This document shows, in pieces, positions 11,626-22,364 of a stretch of DNA of 64,000 bases. A model generated the notes under the pieces. That model was not told where the DNA came from and searched no databases. It was given only the letters and a program-made list of their open reading frames with translations. Position 1 is the stretch's first letter; each line of letters starts with the position of its first letter. A program made the translations under genes and the position numbers. The stretch is from Heloderma charlesbogerti (Eukaryota; Chordata; Lepidosauria; Squamata; Helodermatidae): positions 186,001 to 250,000 of the forward strand of contig JANEZZ010002879.1 of assembly GCA_026122225.1 (NCBI GenBank), in the 5' to 3' direction.

Positions 11626-12402
11626 TAGGGATGTCAGAGAATTCCATGATGGATCTCAGTGAGGCCGAATGCCAGTGCATTTGGCCCCCCAAAATCCATC
11701 GCGGAACGGCCCGCCACCCCCCCGCTCCCCGCGGATCCCCCCTGGGACAAGACTTATCTGGGGCAGATGTTTCGGGCGGCGGCAGCTCCAGCAGTGGCTA
11801 CGATGGTGGTGGCAGCCACTGGTTTTCTAACTGGCTGCGGCGGCCGCCATTTGCATTCTGTGTTTTTTTCTTTTTTTCCCCCCATAGACGTGATAGGCTA
11901 TGTAAAGATGTACGTAGCCTATCACGTCTGGGTAAAAAAAAACAACACGTATGCAAATGGCGGTGGCTACGGCCACCGCCATTTGCATTCCTTATTTTTC
12001 GCGGACTTAGTCTATGTCAATATTTACATAGACTAAGACAAAGAAAAGAAAGGGGAACGCAAATAGCACCCCCTATGCTATTTGCGTTCCCCTTTCTTTT
12101 CTTCATCTTACTCTACGTAAATATTTACATAGACTAAGATGGCGAAAAATAAGGAACACAAATGGTGGTGGCCGTAGCCGCTGCCACTTGTGTACGTGTT
12201 TCTTTTTTTTTTTTACCCAGAGCCCTCTGCGGCCAGAAATCCAGCTGTGGATGGCCCTGGCCTGGGCCTGGTGGGCTGCTCTGCAGAGCTGCCACGAAGC
12301 ACAGCCAGCCGTTGAGGATTCCAAGGGGGAGGACCGGATCGCCTCCCCCCCCCCACCATGAACAGAATCTGCGAAAAGGTAAGTGACTTTTGTACATCCC
12401 TA
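11626..12402 (-). mobile_element. Palindromic hAT-like element, copy B
   Basis: 777 bp with END-2 at the left (TAGGGATGTCAGAGAATTC) and END-1 at the right. The perfect duplication CTCTACAC lies at 11618-11625 and 12403-12410 and fits the hAT preference nTnnnnAn. Copies 3 and 5 of BovB show the unoccupied site 'cgactctacacatgg'. The core uses TAGTCTACGTAAA-type palindromes and ATGGCGGC hairpins. The END-2 donor is mutated (GATAAGT on the minus strand near 11755); the END-1 donor at 12379-12384 is intact. Confidence 0.95.
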
Positions 12403-13101
12403 CTCTACACATGGACATCACCAGATGGTCAATATCGAAATCAGAGTGATTATGTGCTTTGCAGCCAAAGATGGAGAAGCTCTATAGAGTCAGTAAAAAC
12501 AAGACCTGGAGCTGACTGTGGCTCAGATCATGAGATTTCTATCACAAAATTTTGGCCTAAATTGAAGAACGTAGGGAAATCCATGAAACCATTCAGGTAT
12601 GACCTAAATCATATCCCTTATGAATATATAGTGGAGGTGAAGAATAGATTTAAGGGATTAGACCTGATAGACAGAGTGCCTGAGGAACTATGGACAGAGG
12701 TCTGTAACATTGTTCAGGAGGCAGCAACTCAATCAATCCCAAAGAAAAAGAAATACAAGAAAGCAAAGTGGCTGTCTGATGAGGCTTTACAAGTAGCTGA
12801 GGAAAGAAAGGAAGCGAAAAGCAAGGGAGAAAGGGGAAGATATACCCAACTGAATGCAAAGTTCCAGAGAATAGCAAGGAGAGACAAGAAGGCCTTCTTA
12901 AATGAACAATGCAAAGAAATTGAGGAAAACAATAGAATGGGAAAGACTAGAGATCTCTTCAAGAAAATCGGAGATCTCAAGGGAACATTTTGTGCAAAGA
13001 CGGGCATGATAAAGGACAAAGAAGGCAGGGACTTAAAGAAGCAGATGAGAGTAAGAAGAGGTGGAAAGAACACACAGAAGAACTATACAGGAAAGATCTG
13101 A
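12358..13101 (+). pseudogene. Element-B start codon fused in frame to BovB coding fragment
   Basis: ATG at 12358 lies in copy B in a strong context (CACCATGA). It reads MNRICEK, crosses the element end at 12402 and continues without a stop into BovB (YTWTSPDGQYRNQSDYVLC onward) for 247 codons. The fusion needs no splicing. The BovB part covers the end of the endonuclease, including GSDHE, and the linker. Alternatively a transcript could be spliced from the donor at 12379. Expression is not shown; the in-frame fusion may be luck. Confidence 0.6.
12379..12384 (+). promoter_or_regulatory. Outward consensus 5' splice donor, END-1 of copy B
   Basis: AAAAG|GTAAGT, 18 bases from the element end and directed into flanking DNA. 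It directly follows the short frame starting at 12358. Confidence 0.55.
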
Positions 13102-13750
13102 ATGTCCCTGATAGCCATGAGAGTGTGGTCACTGAACTTGAGCCGGACATCCTAGAGAGTGAAGTCAAGTGGGCCTTAGGAAGCATTAGTAACAACAAAG
13201 CTAGCGGAGATGACAGTATTCCAGCTGAGCTATTTAAGATCCTAAAAGATGATGCTGTTAAAGTGCTGCACTCAATATGCCAACAAATTTGGAACACACA
13301 ACAATGGCCACAAGACTGGAAAAGGTCAGTTTACATTCCAATTCCAAAGAAGGGCAATGCCAAAGAGTGTTCAAACTACCGTACAATTGTGCTCATTTTA
13401 CATGCCAGCAAGGTGATGCTCAAAATCCTACAAGCTAGGCTTCAGCAGTATGTGAACCGAGAACTACTTAAAGTACAAGCTGGGTTTTGAAGAGGCAGAG
13501 GAACTAGAGATCAAATCGCCAACTTTCGCTGTATCATGGAGAAAGCAAGAAAATTCCAGAAAAACATCTATTTCTGCTTCATTGACTATGCTGAAGCCTT
13601 GTGTGGATCACAACAAACTCTGGCAAATTCTTAAAGAGACGGGAGTACCAGACCACCTTACCTGTCTCCTGAGAAATTTGTACGAGGGTCAAGAAGCAAC
13701 AGTAAGAACTGGACATGGAACAACCAATTGGTTCAAAATTGGGAAAGGAG

Positions 13751-14452
13751 TAGGGATGTCAGAGAATTCCACCACGGATCTCGGTGAGGCCTAATGCCAG
13801 TGCATTCGGCCCCCGGAAATCTGTGGTGGAACAGCCTACCCCCCCGCCCCCCCACGGATCCCTCCCAGGACGAGACTTACCTGGGGTGGAATTTCTGGGC
13901 GGCGGCAGCTCCGGCGGGAGCTCCGGAGGCAGCTGGTCTTCCAACTGGCTACCACCGCCGCCATTTGCAGTTTTGTCATTTTTTTTTTTTACAAAGACAT
14001 GATAGGCTACTTAAAGATTTATGTAAATATTTACATAGGCTAAAATGGCAAATCAAAAAGGGACGAAAATAGTGCCCGCTACGCTATTTGCGTTCCCCTT
14101 TATTTTCGCCGTAATAGTCTATGTAAATATTTACGTAGACTAAGACGGTGAAAAATAAGGAACACAAATGGCAGCGGCCGTAGCTGCCGCTATTTGCGTA
14201 CGTGGTTTGTTTGCTTGGTTTTTTTACCCAGAGCCCTCAGTGGCCGGAAATCCGGCTGCGGACAGCTCTGGCCTGGGCCTTGCCGGCTGCTCCGCGGATC
14301 CGCCGTGGAGCACAGCCGGCCATCGAGGATTCCGGGGGGGAGGAACGGATCGCCTTCCCCCCCATTGAGGATTCTGGGGGGAAGGACGGAATGCCTCCCC
14401 TCCCACCATGAACATAATCCGTGGAAAGGTAAGTGACTTTCGTACATCCCTA
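13751..14452 (-). mobile_element. Palindromic hAT-like element, copy C
   Basis: 702 bp, END-2 left and END-1 right, inserted in the BovB RT motif encoding IGKGVRQG. The perfect duplication GAAAGGAG lies at 13743-13750 and 14453-14460, and the empty site is intact in BovB copies 1, 3 and 5. Donors are at 13875-13880 (minus) and 14429-14434 (plus). The END-1 side again has CACCATGAAC followed by a short frame to the donor. It has the same orientation and length class as copy B, 1.3 kb away in the same BovB. Confidence 0.95.
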
Positions 14453-15375
14453 GAAAGGAGTACGACAAGGCTGCATATTGTCACCCTGCTTATTTAATTT
14501 ATATGCAGAGGACATCATGAGAAATGCTGGGTTGAATGAATCACAGGTCAGAATTCAGATTACCAGGAGAATTATCAACAACCTCAGATATGCAGACGAT
14601 ACCATCCTAATTGCAGAAAGTGAAGAGGATCTCAAGAGCCTCTTGTTGAGGGTGAAAGTGGAGAGTGCAAAAGCTGGTTTGAAAGTCAACATTAAAAAAA
14701 CTAAGATCATGGCATCTGGCCCCATCACTTCCTGGCATATAGAAGGGGAAGAAATGGAAGCAGTGGCAGATTTTACTTTCTTGGGCTCCAAGATCACTGC
14801 AGACGGTGACTGTAGCCATGAAATTAAAAGACGCTTGCTCCTTGGGAGGAAAGCTATGGCAAACCTAGACAGCATAGTAAGAAGCAGAGACATCACCTTG
14901 CTGACAAATGTTTGTATAATCAAAGCTATGGTTTTCCCAGTAGCAATGTATGGCTATGAGAGCTGGACTATAAGGAAGGCTGAGTGCTGAAGAATTGATG
15001 CTTTCGAACTGTGGTGCTGGAGAATACTCTTACGAGTCCCCTGGACTTCAAGGAGGTCAAATCAGTCCCTCCTAAAGGAAATCAACCCTGAGTGCTCATT
15101 GGAAGGACAGATACTGAAGCTGAAGCTGAAATATTTTGGCCACCTAATCCAAAGAGAAAAGTCACTGGAAAAGACCCTGATGCTGGGAAAGATTGAAGGC
15201 AAAAGAAGAAGGGGACGGCAGAGGATGAGATGGCTAGATAGCATCACCGATGCAATGAATGACTTGAACACACTCCGGGAGAGAGCGCAGGACAGGAAGA
15301 CCTGGTGCTATGGTTCATGGGGTCACGAAGAGTCAGATATGACTGAACGACTGAACAACAAGGAGTATCAGCCAA

Positions 15376-16352
15376 AACCTATCACCCACCTACCCGCTCC
15401 TTGAACCTGAAGAAACTGGAACAATGTTGTAAAATTCATGCCTTAGTATACGGTTTTTTGTTTATTTTTCCTTTGACTTCCCTTTGTCCAAGGCTGAGAG
15501 GTGCAGAACCTGAAGGTAATACCAAGTATGAACCTACAGTGTATGTCATCAGCACAGGGCATTCTGTATCTGTGCTGCAGCTGCTTCCTGACCTTGAGCT
15601 GTTTCTTTAGAGACCTCTACAATATGCACTCTCTATACAAGCCTTGGGAAAGGAGCCTCAGGTCAGCCTCCATATGGTACTGCTTGTCAGCTTGATGTGT
15701 AGCTCCCCGTTCCATGGAGATAGGTTAAAAATCCCTGCAACTGGCTTGCCTTCAGGTGTGCTGAATCATGCATTCCCAGCCACCACATCTTTATCTGCAT
15801 CGACTGTTTAAAAATAAATTAAAAAAATGCTGACTTAAACATTTAGTGTCTCATTAGCAAAAAATTCACCTTTGCGTATATCTGTCTTGCACTTGCTGTG
15901 CCATCTTGACTGCTAAATAGGCCTGCTGCTGTCTCCTCCACAAGTGTGGTGATCCAGGAATCAATCACCAGGACATGAATTTATCTCAAATAGATGCAGA
16001 AATAGGGATGCTCAGTAACTTTCAGCTGAGCAAATTGGAACACAGTAGAAAATGTTTTACATTTCTAAAAAGCATTTAGGGGGAGCCTCCGTGGATGACC
16101 ACCAGGCTTTGCTAGATCAATCAAGTGGATCCTTTGGCCTATAGCCTGGGGGGGTGGGGCTGGGGGCTGCCAGCTTCCACCAACATTTTCTCTGCTCCCC
16201 TAATTTTTTAAACAGATAATTCAAAAACAGGCTTACAATTTTGTCTTTGAAAGGCCTGCAAACCAGATAAACTCCCCCACTACGTTTTTGATGTGTGTGT
16301 GTGTGTCCCCCCCCCCCAGAACTTTTAGGCTGGCTATGAGCCTATACACACC
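15376..16352. other. No gene recognised
   Basis: Mixed AT-rich sequence with a short (GT)n(C)n run near 16290-16318. No frame or repeat end recognised. Confidence 0.45.
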
Positions 16353-16602
16353 GGCAATCATATTGATCATCACCTTTATTTATTTATGATATTTATATAG
16401 GCCGCCTTATAACAATGGTCTCTGAATGGCTCACAAAACATGCAATAGTAAAATACATTACATTGTTCATGTGCGTACACACACACATTGTATAATTATG
16501 TATTGTATTTTAATACTGTATGTTTTGTGAGCCATTCAGAGACTATTGTTATAAGGCGGCCTATATAAATATCATAAATAGATGATGATTGATATGATTG
16601 CC
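16353..16602. repeat. Large near-perfect inverted repeat (hairpin), 250 bp
   Basis: Left arm from GGCAATCATATTGATCATCA through 'atataggccgccttataaca' to 'gctcacaaaacatgcaatag'. The right arm is its reverse complement, ending TGATATGATTGCC at 16602. Arms are about 100-110 bp with a spacer of roughly 30 bp containing (AC)n. The arm text resembles the tail of reptilian LINE repeats, so this may be two head-to-head repeat tails or a foldback element. Confidence 0.85.
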
Positions 16603-17102
16603 AAGTCTCCAACATTCCAAAGCCTGAGGTTCTACTAGTCTTTGATGTCAAAAACCCTTGAAAGTCAAAACTCTGATGAATGGTTTAGGCCTGGGAACAT
16701 GGTCCAGTAGTAAAGGGACCAAACTCATTTTCCTTTTTTGTTTGGAGGAATCCCTCCCCCCTTGGTTTTCTTTTTCCCCAGTTACTATAACCAGACATGG
16801 GTCAGCTAGTCTGGCACAGCTGTCTTAGAAGAAGCCATTGTGTGTAGGTATGCTGGATGAGCTGAAGCCCTGAGATAGTTTTGGCTAATTTTGGGAGAAG
16901 CTTCCTAACAGAGAAGGCTTTTCTGAAGTGGGACAGACTGTCTTGGGATGGGTTCTCTTTCACTGGAGGTACTTAAGCTGCTGGACTACCGTTTGTCAGG
17001 GATGCTACAGCTGCATCCTGCATTGCAGAGCTTGCGCTGAGCAGGAGGTCTGATGTTCTCCATGACGCTTCCAATTCTATGTTTAAGCTTGCCATAACAA
17101 GG

Positions 17103-17617
17103 TCATAGAATCATAGAACAGTAGGGTTGGAAGGGGCCTATAAGACCATAGAGTCCAACCCCCTGCTCAATGCAGGAATTTGGATTTCAGAGCATCCCTT
17201 ACTGATGGCTGTCCAGCCTCATCTTGAATGCCTCCAGTGTGGGAGAGCCCACCAGCTCCCTAGGTAATTGGTTCCATTGTCCTATTGCTCTAATAGTCCA
17301 GAAGTTTTTCCTGATGTTCAGCCAGAATCTGGCTTCCTGTAACTTGAGCCTATTATTCTGTGTCCTGCATTCAAGATGAAGAAGAGATCCTGGCCTTCCT
17401 CTCTGTGACAACCTTTCAAGTACTTGAAGAGCACTATCATATCTCCCCTCAGTCTTCTCTTCTCAAGGCTAAACATGCCCAGTTCTTTCAGTCTCTCTTC
17501 ATAGGGCTTTGTTTCCAGTTCCCTGATCATCTTCGTTGCCCTCCTCTGAACCCTCTCCAGCTTGTCTGCATCCTTCTTAAAGTATGGTGCCCAGAACTGG
17601 ACACAGTACTCCATCCC
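17103..17617 (-). mobile_element. CR1 LINE 3' fragment
   Basis: Read on the minus strand it carries the CR1 RT C-terminal motifs ([29 protein letters not shown]) and ends at 17103 in the 8-bp repeated CR1 terminus (TCTATGAT). It parallels 37556-38100, with an in-frame insertion or deletion near 17290. It is a 5'-truncated remnant without catalytic motifs. Confidence 0.92.
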
Positions 17618-18754
17618 AAAACCTGATTCTCAAGCCCAAAGCCTGAGTCCTGTAAATTCACAACAACCTGCAGATCCCCAAACCCCAAAGAGGGAAGCAA
17701 TAGAAAGGTATCCGCAGCAGTTAAGGAAAAATAACATTGCCAATAGAAAGGAGGAGCCCAAAAGAAAGAGAAAACTAGTGTACAAGGATTCCAGGGGAAA
17801 CATGTTTTATTTTATACTGATGGGCAAACTCCCCCAAGTGTGATTCAGAACTGGTTCAGCATTTACAAACTTCCTTGGAAAATTCTCAGGAAAAAGAAGA
17901 AGAAGCTCAATGTGTTAATTTTTTTTAATGAAAATTTATTTTAAAATAATACAGGAAACAAACAAACAAAAAAACACTACAAAACAATACATCAAAATGA
18001 CTAGGAATGTGTATCAGATTCAGATGAAGTCCAAAACCTGAGCAGAATTGGGCTGCTTTGATCCAATTATATTGGGTTCCATGGCAAAGTGGACTTCCCC
18101 CTGAACCCAACAGATTCAAAGCTGCTCCAGAATGAGGCTTCATTACAGATTCAGTTATAGTATGTGTCCTCAGACTTTATGTCTCCAAATAGCATTGTTT
18201 GCTTTTGTTTCTAAATGTTGCAAGGGGAGCGGGAGGGGAGTGCTATTGAATGACTGTCAAGTTCATCTTCTAATCCTGGAGCACATTTTACTAAGGGCTT
18301 CAGTTACTGTGGTTTAGGGGAAGGCACAGATGGGACTGTGAGATAGCCATTCTTCCAATGCCACCGCTCTTCATGATGAAAAAAAAAACCCTTAAACTGG
18401 TATGCAAGCATCTTTACTCCCTAGCCTGTGGACTGATCCTTCTGAAACATTGTGGGTTTCTTGCCTGGGAACAACTCGATGACGTCCCTTTGAGGTGTGT
18501 GATACTTTCAAAAACAATTATAAAAACCAAACCAAACCAAACCATGGGGATGCTTGGGAAGGGGAAGCAAATCACATTGTCAAGAAAAAAAAAAAAAAAA
18601 GCATCTTATTCTTGATCTATTTGGCATGTGATCAGAAACTTGAATGGTATCTATGTAGGCAATAAATAGAAACCAGTGTGCTCTAACATCTTTTTTTAAA
18701 TGCAATATCTTGTTTGCTGCACTTGCACAGTGAATTTGTAGATAATCATGGTCT
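17618..18754. other. No gene; decayed MITE fragment near 18000-18150
   Basis: 'gactaggaatgtgtatcag...gatgaagtccaaaacctgagcag' at about 18000-18060 resembles one end of the MITE family at 35600-36055. An A16 run lies at 18584-18600. Nothing else was recognised. Confidence 0.4.
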
Positions 18755-18762
18755 CCCAAATG

Positions 18763-19580
18763 TAGGGATGTACGAAAGTCACTTTCCTGAACCTGAAAGT
18801 TGATTCGTGGGGGGGGAGGCATTCTGTCCCTCACCCCGAAATTCTGGCTGGGGGGGAGGTGCCCCGTCCCTCCCCCCAAAAAATTCTGGCCGGAGGGGAG
18901 GCGCCCCATCCCTCCCCAAAAAAAATTCTGGCCAGGGGGAGGCGCCCCGTCCCTCCAGCCATGAATCCTGTCCTGCCGGGACGCAAATGGCGGCAGCCGT
19001 AGCCACCGCCGTTTGAGTCCCTGCAGTCAGCCGTGATAGGTTACCTGAATGTTTACGTAGCCTATCACGGCTGAGTGAAACAAACAAACAAACCACAAAT
19101 AGCGTTCCCCTTATTTTCGCCATAGTCTACGTCAATGTTTACATAGACTACACGTGCCAAAATAAGGAACGCAAATGGCGGCGCCCATGGGCACCGCCAT
19201 TTGCGTACGCGCGGTTTGTTTGTTTGTTTTCACTCAGCCGTGATAGGCTACATAAACATTTACATAGCCTATCACGGTGTTTTTAAAAAATCTAGCCGTG
19301 ATAGGCTACGTAAATCTTTACGTAGCCTATCACGTTTTGTTTTGCTTTTTTAACTTGGAAATGGCGGCAGCGGCAGCCGGTCGGAAGACCAGCCGCCGCA
19401 GCCGCCACTGCCGAACCGCCACCGGAGCCGCCGCCGCCGCCAGGGACATTCACACAAGGTAAGTCCCATCTCGGGGGGGGGAGGGCGGGGGGCAGACTGT
19501 TTCTCCACCAATTTTGGGGGGCTGAATGCGCTGGCATTCAGCCTCCCCAAGATTTGTGGAGAAATTCTCTGACATCCCTA
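18763..19580 (+). mobile_element. Palindromic hAT-like element, copy D
   Basis: 818 bp, END-1 left and END-2 right, with the perfect duplication CCCAAATG at 18755-18762 and 19581-19588. The END-1 donor has decayed (ACTTTC in place of ACTTAC). The END-2 side keeps the full cassette: ATGGCGGCAGCGGCAGCC at 19361, an open GC-rich frame and the donor GTAAGT at 19459-19464. Four GGGGGAGGC-type polypurine repeats follow END-1. Confidence 0.94.
19361..19464 (+). promoter_or_regulatory. Candidate outward first exon with 5' splice donor (copy D)
   Basis: Starts in 'gaaATGGCGGCAGC', which is both a YY1-type motif and a start codon. It encodes MAAAAAGRKTSRRSRH and onward without a stop to CAAG|GTAAGT at 19459. 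The equivalent frames in copies H, I, K and L begin the same way (MA-rich, then G-R/Q/L-K-T/A). It is short and low in complexity, and no protein relative is recognised. Use as an exon is inference. Confidence 0.4.
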
Positions 19581-19947
19581 CCCAAATGTTATCAATCACC
19601 AGCTGTACAAAAAATTTGGTTGGTGGCCTTCCAGTTCCCCATTTCTAAGGGTTCTTTTCCAGCTCATATTGTTGCCATATGTATGCTAGCAGCTTCTTCT
19701 TCTCTATAATCATTAAAGCTACAGGATCTCTGCCATCCTTTGCATCCAGCTACCCTGGCCCATGCTGAGGTAGAGCTGTTACCACATCATAGATATACCA
19801 CCTTTTCCATGCCAGCAGTGCAGAACTTACTTTTATAAAAGCAGATGTGCCTTGCTTATTCTGGGAGTGGTTACTTTCCTCTAGCAGGCAAAAGGCAATG
19901 AGAGTCACATGGCTCCAGCAGCCCTACTGGTTCAATAACAAGGTTGG

Positions 19948-20012
19948 GATGGATGGATGGACAGATGGATGGATGGACAGATGGATGGATGGACAGACGG
20001 ATGGACAGATTG
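19948..20012 (+). repeat. (GGAT)n microsatellite, followed by (GATT)n at 20139-20158
   Basis: Imperfect GGAT/GGAC tandem units, then a separate ATTG run. Simple sequence with no function implied. Confidence 0.85.
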
Positions 20013-20156
20013 ATTTAAATTTTATTGTTTATAGTCAATGGTCATTACAATATAAACACAAAGAAACATATTTATAAGACATTAAGCAATCAATCCAATA
20101 AAACACAAATAGATAGATAAACTTAGTGATAAGATTGATTGATTGATTGATTGATT

Positions 20157-20225
20157 TTGTATGCAGAAAGTTTTAGGTTCAATCCCTGGCAAAACCAGGT
20201 AGGGCTAGGGAAGTTCTAGAGATGT
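20157..20225 (+). repeat. tRNA-derived SINE fragment
   Basis: 'gcagaaagttttaggttcaatccctgg...ccaggtagggctaggg' contains the Pol III B box GGTTCAATCC and the start of the SINE body seen on the minus strand at 29225-29456. The A-box half is missing. Confidence 0.7.
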
Positions 20226-20627
20226 ATGAGATGTAAGAGAAATATATTTCAGTTCATTTTTTTATCAGGATTGTACCCAGGGGAAAAGGAAGGAAGGAAG
20301 AAAGGAAGTCTTCCCCGGTGCTTCTACTCTGTTAAAAGTCTGAGCACATTTAAAAAAAAAAGTCAGATGTCATAACAGATCTCATGCATAACATGTAGTT
20401 TACCCTCCCTCACACACACACACACACACACAAAGGGCCGATCTACATTGTGCCCGCCATGGCAATGAATTTGGTGTCCCGTCAGGTTAAACACTCTCGC
20501 ATTAAAACGTGATTATTCACACTCACCCATTTTCCCCATTGCAGTGCTTCATCGAATGCGCAAGCTTGGTTCACACTCGAGTGCTGTGCTGTTTTCCTGC
20601 TGTTTTCCTGCTGTTTTCCTGTGCGTG

Positions 20628-20697
20628 CTTGTCTGATCCTGGATGCTAAGCGGGGTCGGACCCAATCAGTAGTTGGATGGGCGACCGCCTGGGAATC
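20628..20697 (+). ncRNA. 5S rRNA-derived SINE unit 1 (pseudogene segment)
   Basis: Matches the middle of vertebrate 5S rRNA: 'tgtctgat', 'gctaagcggggtcg', 'ttggatgg' and 'gaccgcctgggaat', i.e. the internal control region. Only about 70 of 120 bases are present, so it is not a 5S gene. The tail includes 'tgcattgagcagggggttg', identical to the CR1 3' end in this window, as expected of a SINE3-type element mobilised by a CR1-like LINE. Confidence 0.8.
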
Positions 20698-20979
20698 AGG
20701 CTTCCTGCATTGAGCAGGGGGTTGTTGTATCCCCTCAAATGAGACTACATTTTACCCCCTCCTATCCCCCACTCCGGATGTGTGTGTTTTTTAAATTCAG
20801 GTGCTATCCTCACAGAATTGGGGCTTCTCCGCGATGTTTTTTTTTCCCTAATTGATGCATGATCTTTGAAGCTTCGAAGTTGTGAAGCATGTCTTCTTGT
20901 CTTCTTCTGGCTACAGATTGCATAGCTTCCTCAGCAGCCCCTGTTTCCTCAGCAACAAGCAAAGGGCTGGATGTGCACG

Positions 20980-21052
20980 CGCTTGTCTGATCTAAGAAGC
21001 TAAGCAGGGTCAGTCCCAGTCAGTGCTTGGATGGGAGACCGCCTGGGAATCA
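20980..21052 (+). ncRNA. 5S rRNA-derived SINE unit 2
   Basis: Closer to real 5S than unit 1 ('gaagctaagcagggtc', 'cttggatgggagaccgcc'). It has the same CR1-like tail and following 190 bp as unit 1, so the two arose by duplication or by paired insertion. Confidence 0.8.
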
Positions 21053-21471
21053 GGATTCCTGCACTGAGCAGGGGGTTGTTGTTTCCCCTCAAATGAGATT
21101 AGGTTTTACCCCCTCCTATCACCTGCTCTGGATGTGTGTTTTTTTTTTAAATTCAGGCATTATCCTCACAGAATTGGGGCTTCTCCGCAATGTTTTTATT
21201 TCCCCCCTAATTCAGGCATGATCTTCAAAGCTTCGAAGTTGTGAAGGGAAATGCAAACACCGCTGCATATGGACAGGCAGGGGAGGGGACTATGACTGGA
21301 TACGGTAGTGAAGACGGAAAATCAGAGCACATTAAGGGGAAATACCGGGATATAAAGTGGGAGCACAGAAGTGGGAAATTCTGGTTCCAATTCGAGGCGG
21401 CTACTGCGTAGTGTGAAAGGCGGGCAGTGAAACCTCATTGGAAGTGAAAAAAGGTGGTAAGCGTAGATCCA

Positions 21472-22110
21472 GCCAAACACAGACCTTATTCCTAAGTTAC
21501 CACTTGAAAATGACTTCTTGAATGCATCTCCTGTCATGGCTGAAAAAGTGACACTCATGATCATTCTTATCTGTTAAGACGTTCAGCAATTCTCATTTGC
21601 CTTCTCCTCCCTTGAGTTAGCAGCTCAAATTTAATAGTGTTTTTATCTGCTTTAATATACTCATATTTTTAATGTAAAACTTAAATGTGCATAGCACTCA
21701 GCTTGCATATTTCAACCCACTTAGAAGTTTCACTAACCGTCCAGGATGCTTTTTACGGGTGCCCATGAAATAATAAAAAAATGCATAAATTTGTATCTGA
21801 TTTAAAATTTTATAACTAGAGTTACACTGAACATTAAGTAGGCCATTTTTAGCTAATCCACAGTGCTGTGAATTAAGCTGTTTCACTAAAATGAAGAGGA
21901 GAGGACAGCAGTTCCTGCATTTCCCAAGTGGCCAGTTTGCTTCAACAAGCTGAATCCCAGGCTGGAAAGTATATTAATCACTATTGGTATTTGTTTCTCC
22001 ATGGGAAAGTTTTTTTATCCATCTAAATTTCTAACCTACCTCATCATGAGAGCTTGGGGCTAATAACCACAGTAAATTCTGGACAGAGATATACCCTGGC
22101 CTGTTTTTAT
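21472..22110. other. No gene recognised
   Basis: AT-rich sequence. No repeat termini or meaningful frames were seen. Confidence 0.45.
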
Positions 22111-22364
22111 GCTTCTCCGGGTAACATCCAGGTTAGACTACTAACTGGGATCTATGGATTTTGTTAAATCCACTCCAACTGTGTTTTGGGGATTGTCAGA
22201 TGTCTTTCGTTCTGTCATCAGCTCATTGATGAAATTGTTTTGTTTTTTATTTTAGGGATGTATGAGAATTTTGTTCTGCTTGTGCTAATGTGGAATTTTG
22301 TTCCATTTGTGTTAATGTGCACTTGTGCTTACACCTGCATTAGTGTTCATGCACACTTTGGGGG

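Larger units (their letters stand above)
10740..15351 (+). pseudogene. BovB endonuclease-reverse transcriptase, broken
   Basis: Segments of the usual single frame are visible: the leader and start of the AP endonuclease (LGTWNVRSMNQGK near 11069), a frameshift near 11118, the GDWNAKVG motif near 11462, linker and RT palm motifs to about 13490, then the YADDTILIA box near 14597 and the C-terminal region to 15350. The endonuclease motif that reads SELKW in copy 3 reads RKLKW here, so the catalytic Glu is lost. Stops include TGA in 'gggttttgaagaggc' and TGA in 'gagtgctgaagaa'. It is interrupted by copy B after the HKRR motif and by copy C inside the IGKGVRQG motif. It cannot encode an active protein. 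Confidence 0.9.
10675..15363 (+). mobile_element. Full-length BovB LINE (copy 2) carrying elements B and C
   Basis: Starts with the BovB 5' sequence 'cttcatggatcactgcc' and ends 'gaacgactgaacaacaa'. The target duplication AGTATCAGCCAA lies at 10663-10674 and 15364-15375. Subtracting the two insertions and their duplications leaves about 3.2 kb, the same as uninterrupted copy 3. Confidence 0.95.
20436..21471. mobile_element. Possible non-autonomous element containing two 5S-derived units
   Basis: The left boundary GGCCGATCTACA and the right boundary TGTAGATCC-like text form a weak inverted repeat. In between are two direct units about 352 bp apart (20628-20885 and 20980-21246). Each begins with 5S-rRNA-like sequence and ends in the same tail ('cttcgaagttgtgaag'). 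The outer boundaries are uncertain; the duplication itself is clear. Confidence 0.5.

Noticed and set aside
19292..19537. Gly/Pro/Arg-rich frames within copies A-M as proteins
   Set aside because: Most are low-complexity readings of GC-rich DNA in several frames at once. Only the ATGGCGGC-to-donor frame is consistent between copies.
20628..20697. Functional 5S rRNA gene
   Set aside because: Only about 70 bases match, both 5S ends are absent and the tail is CR1-like.
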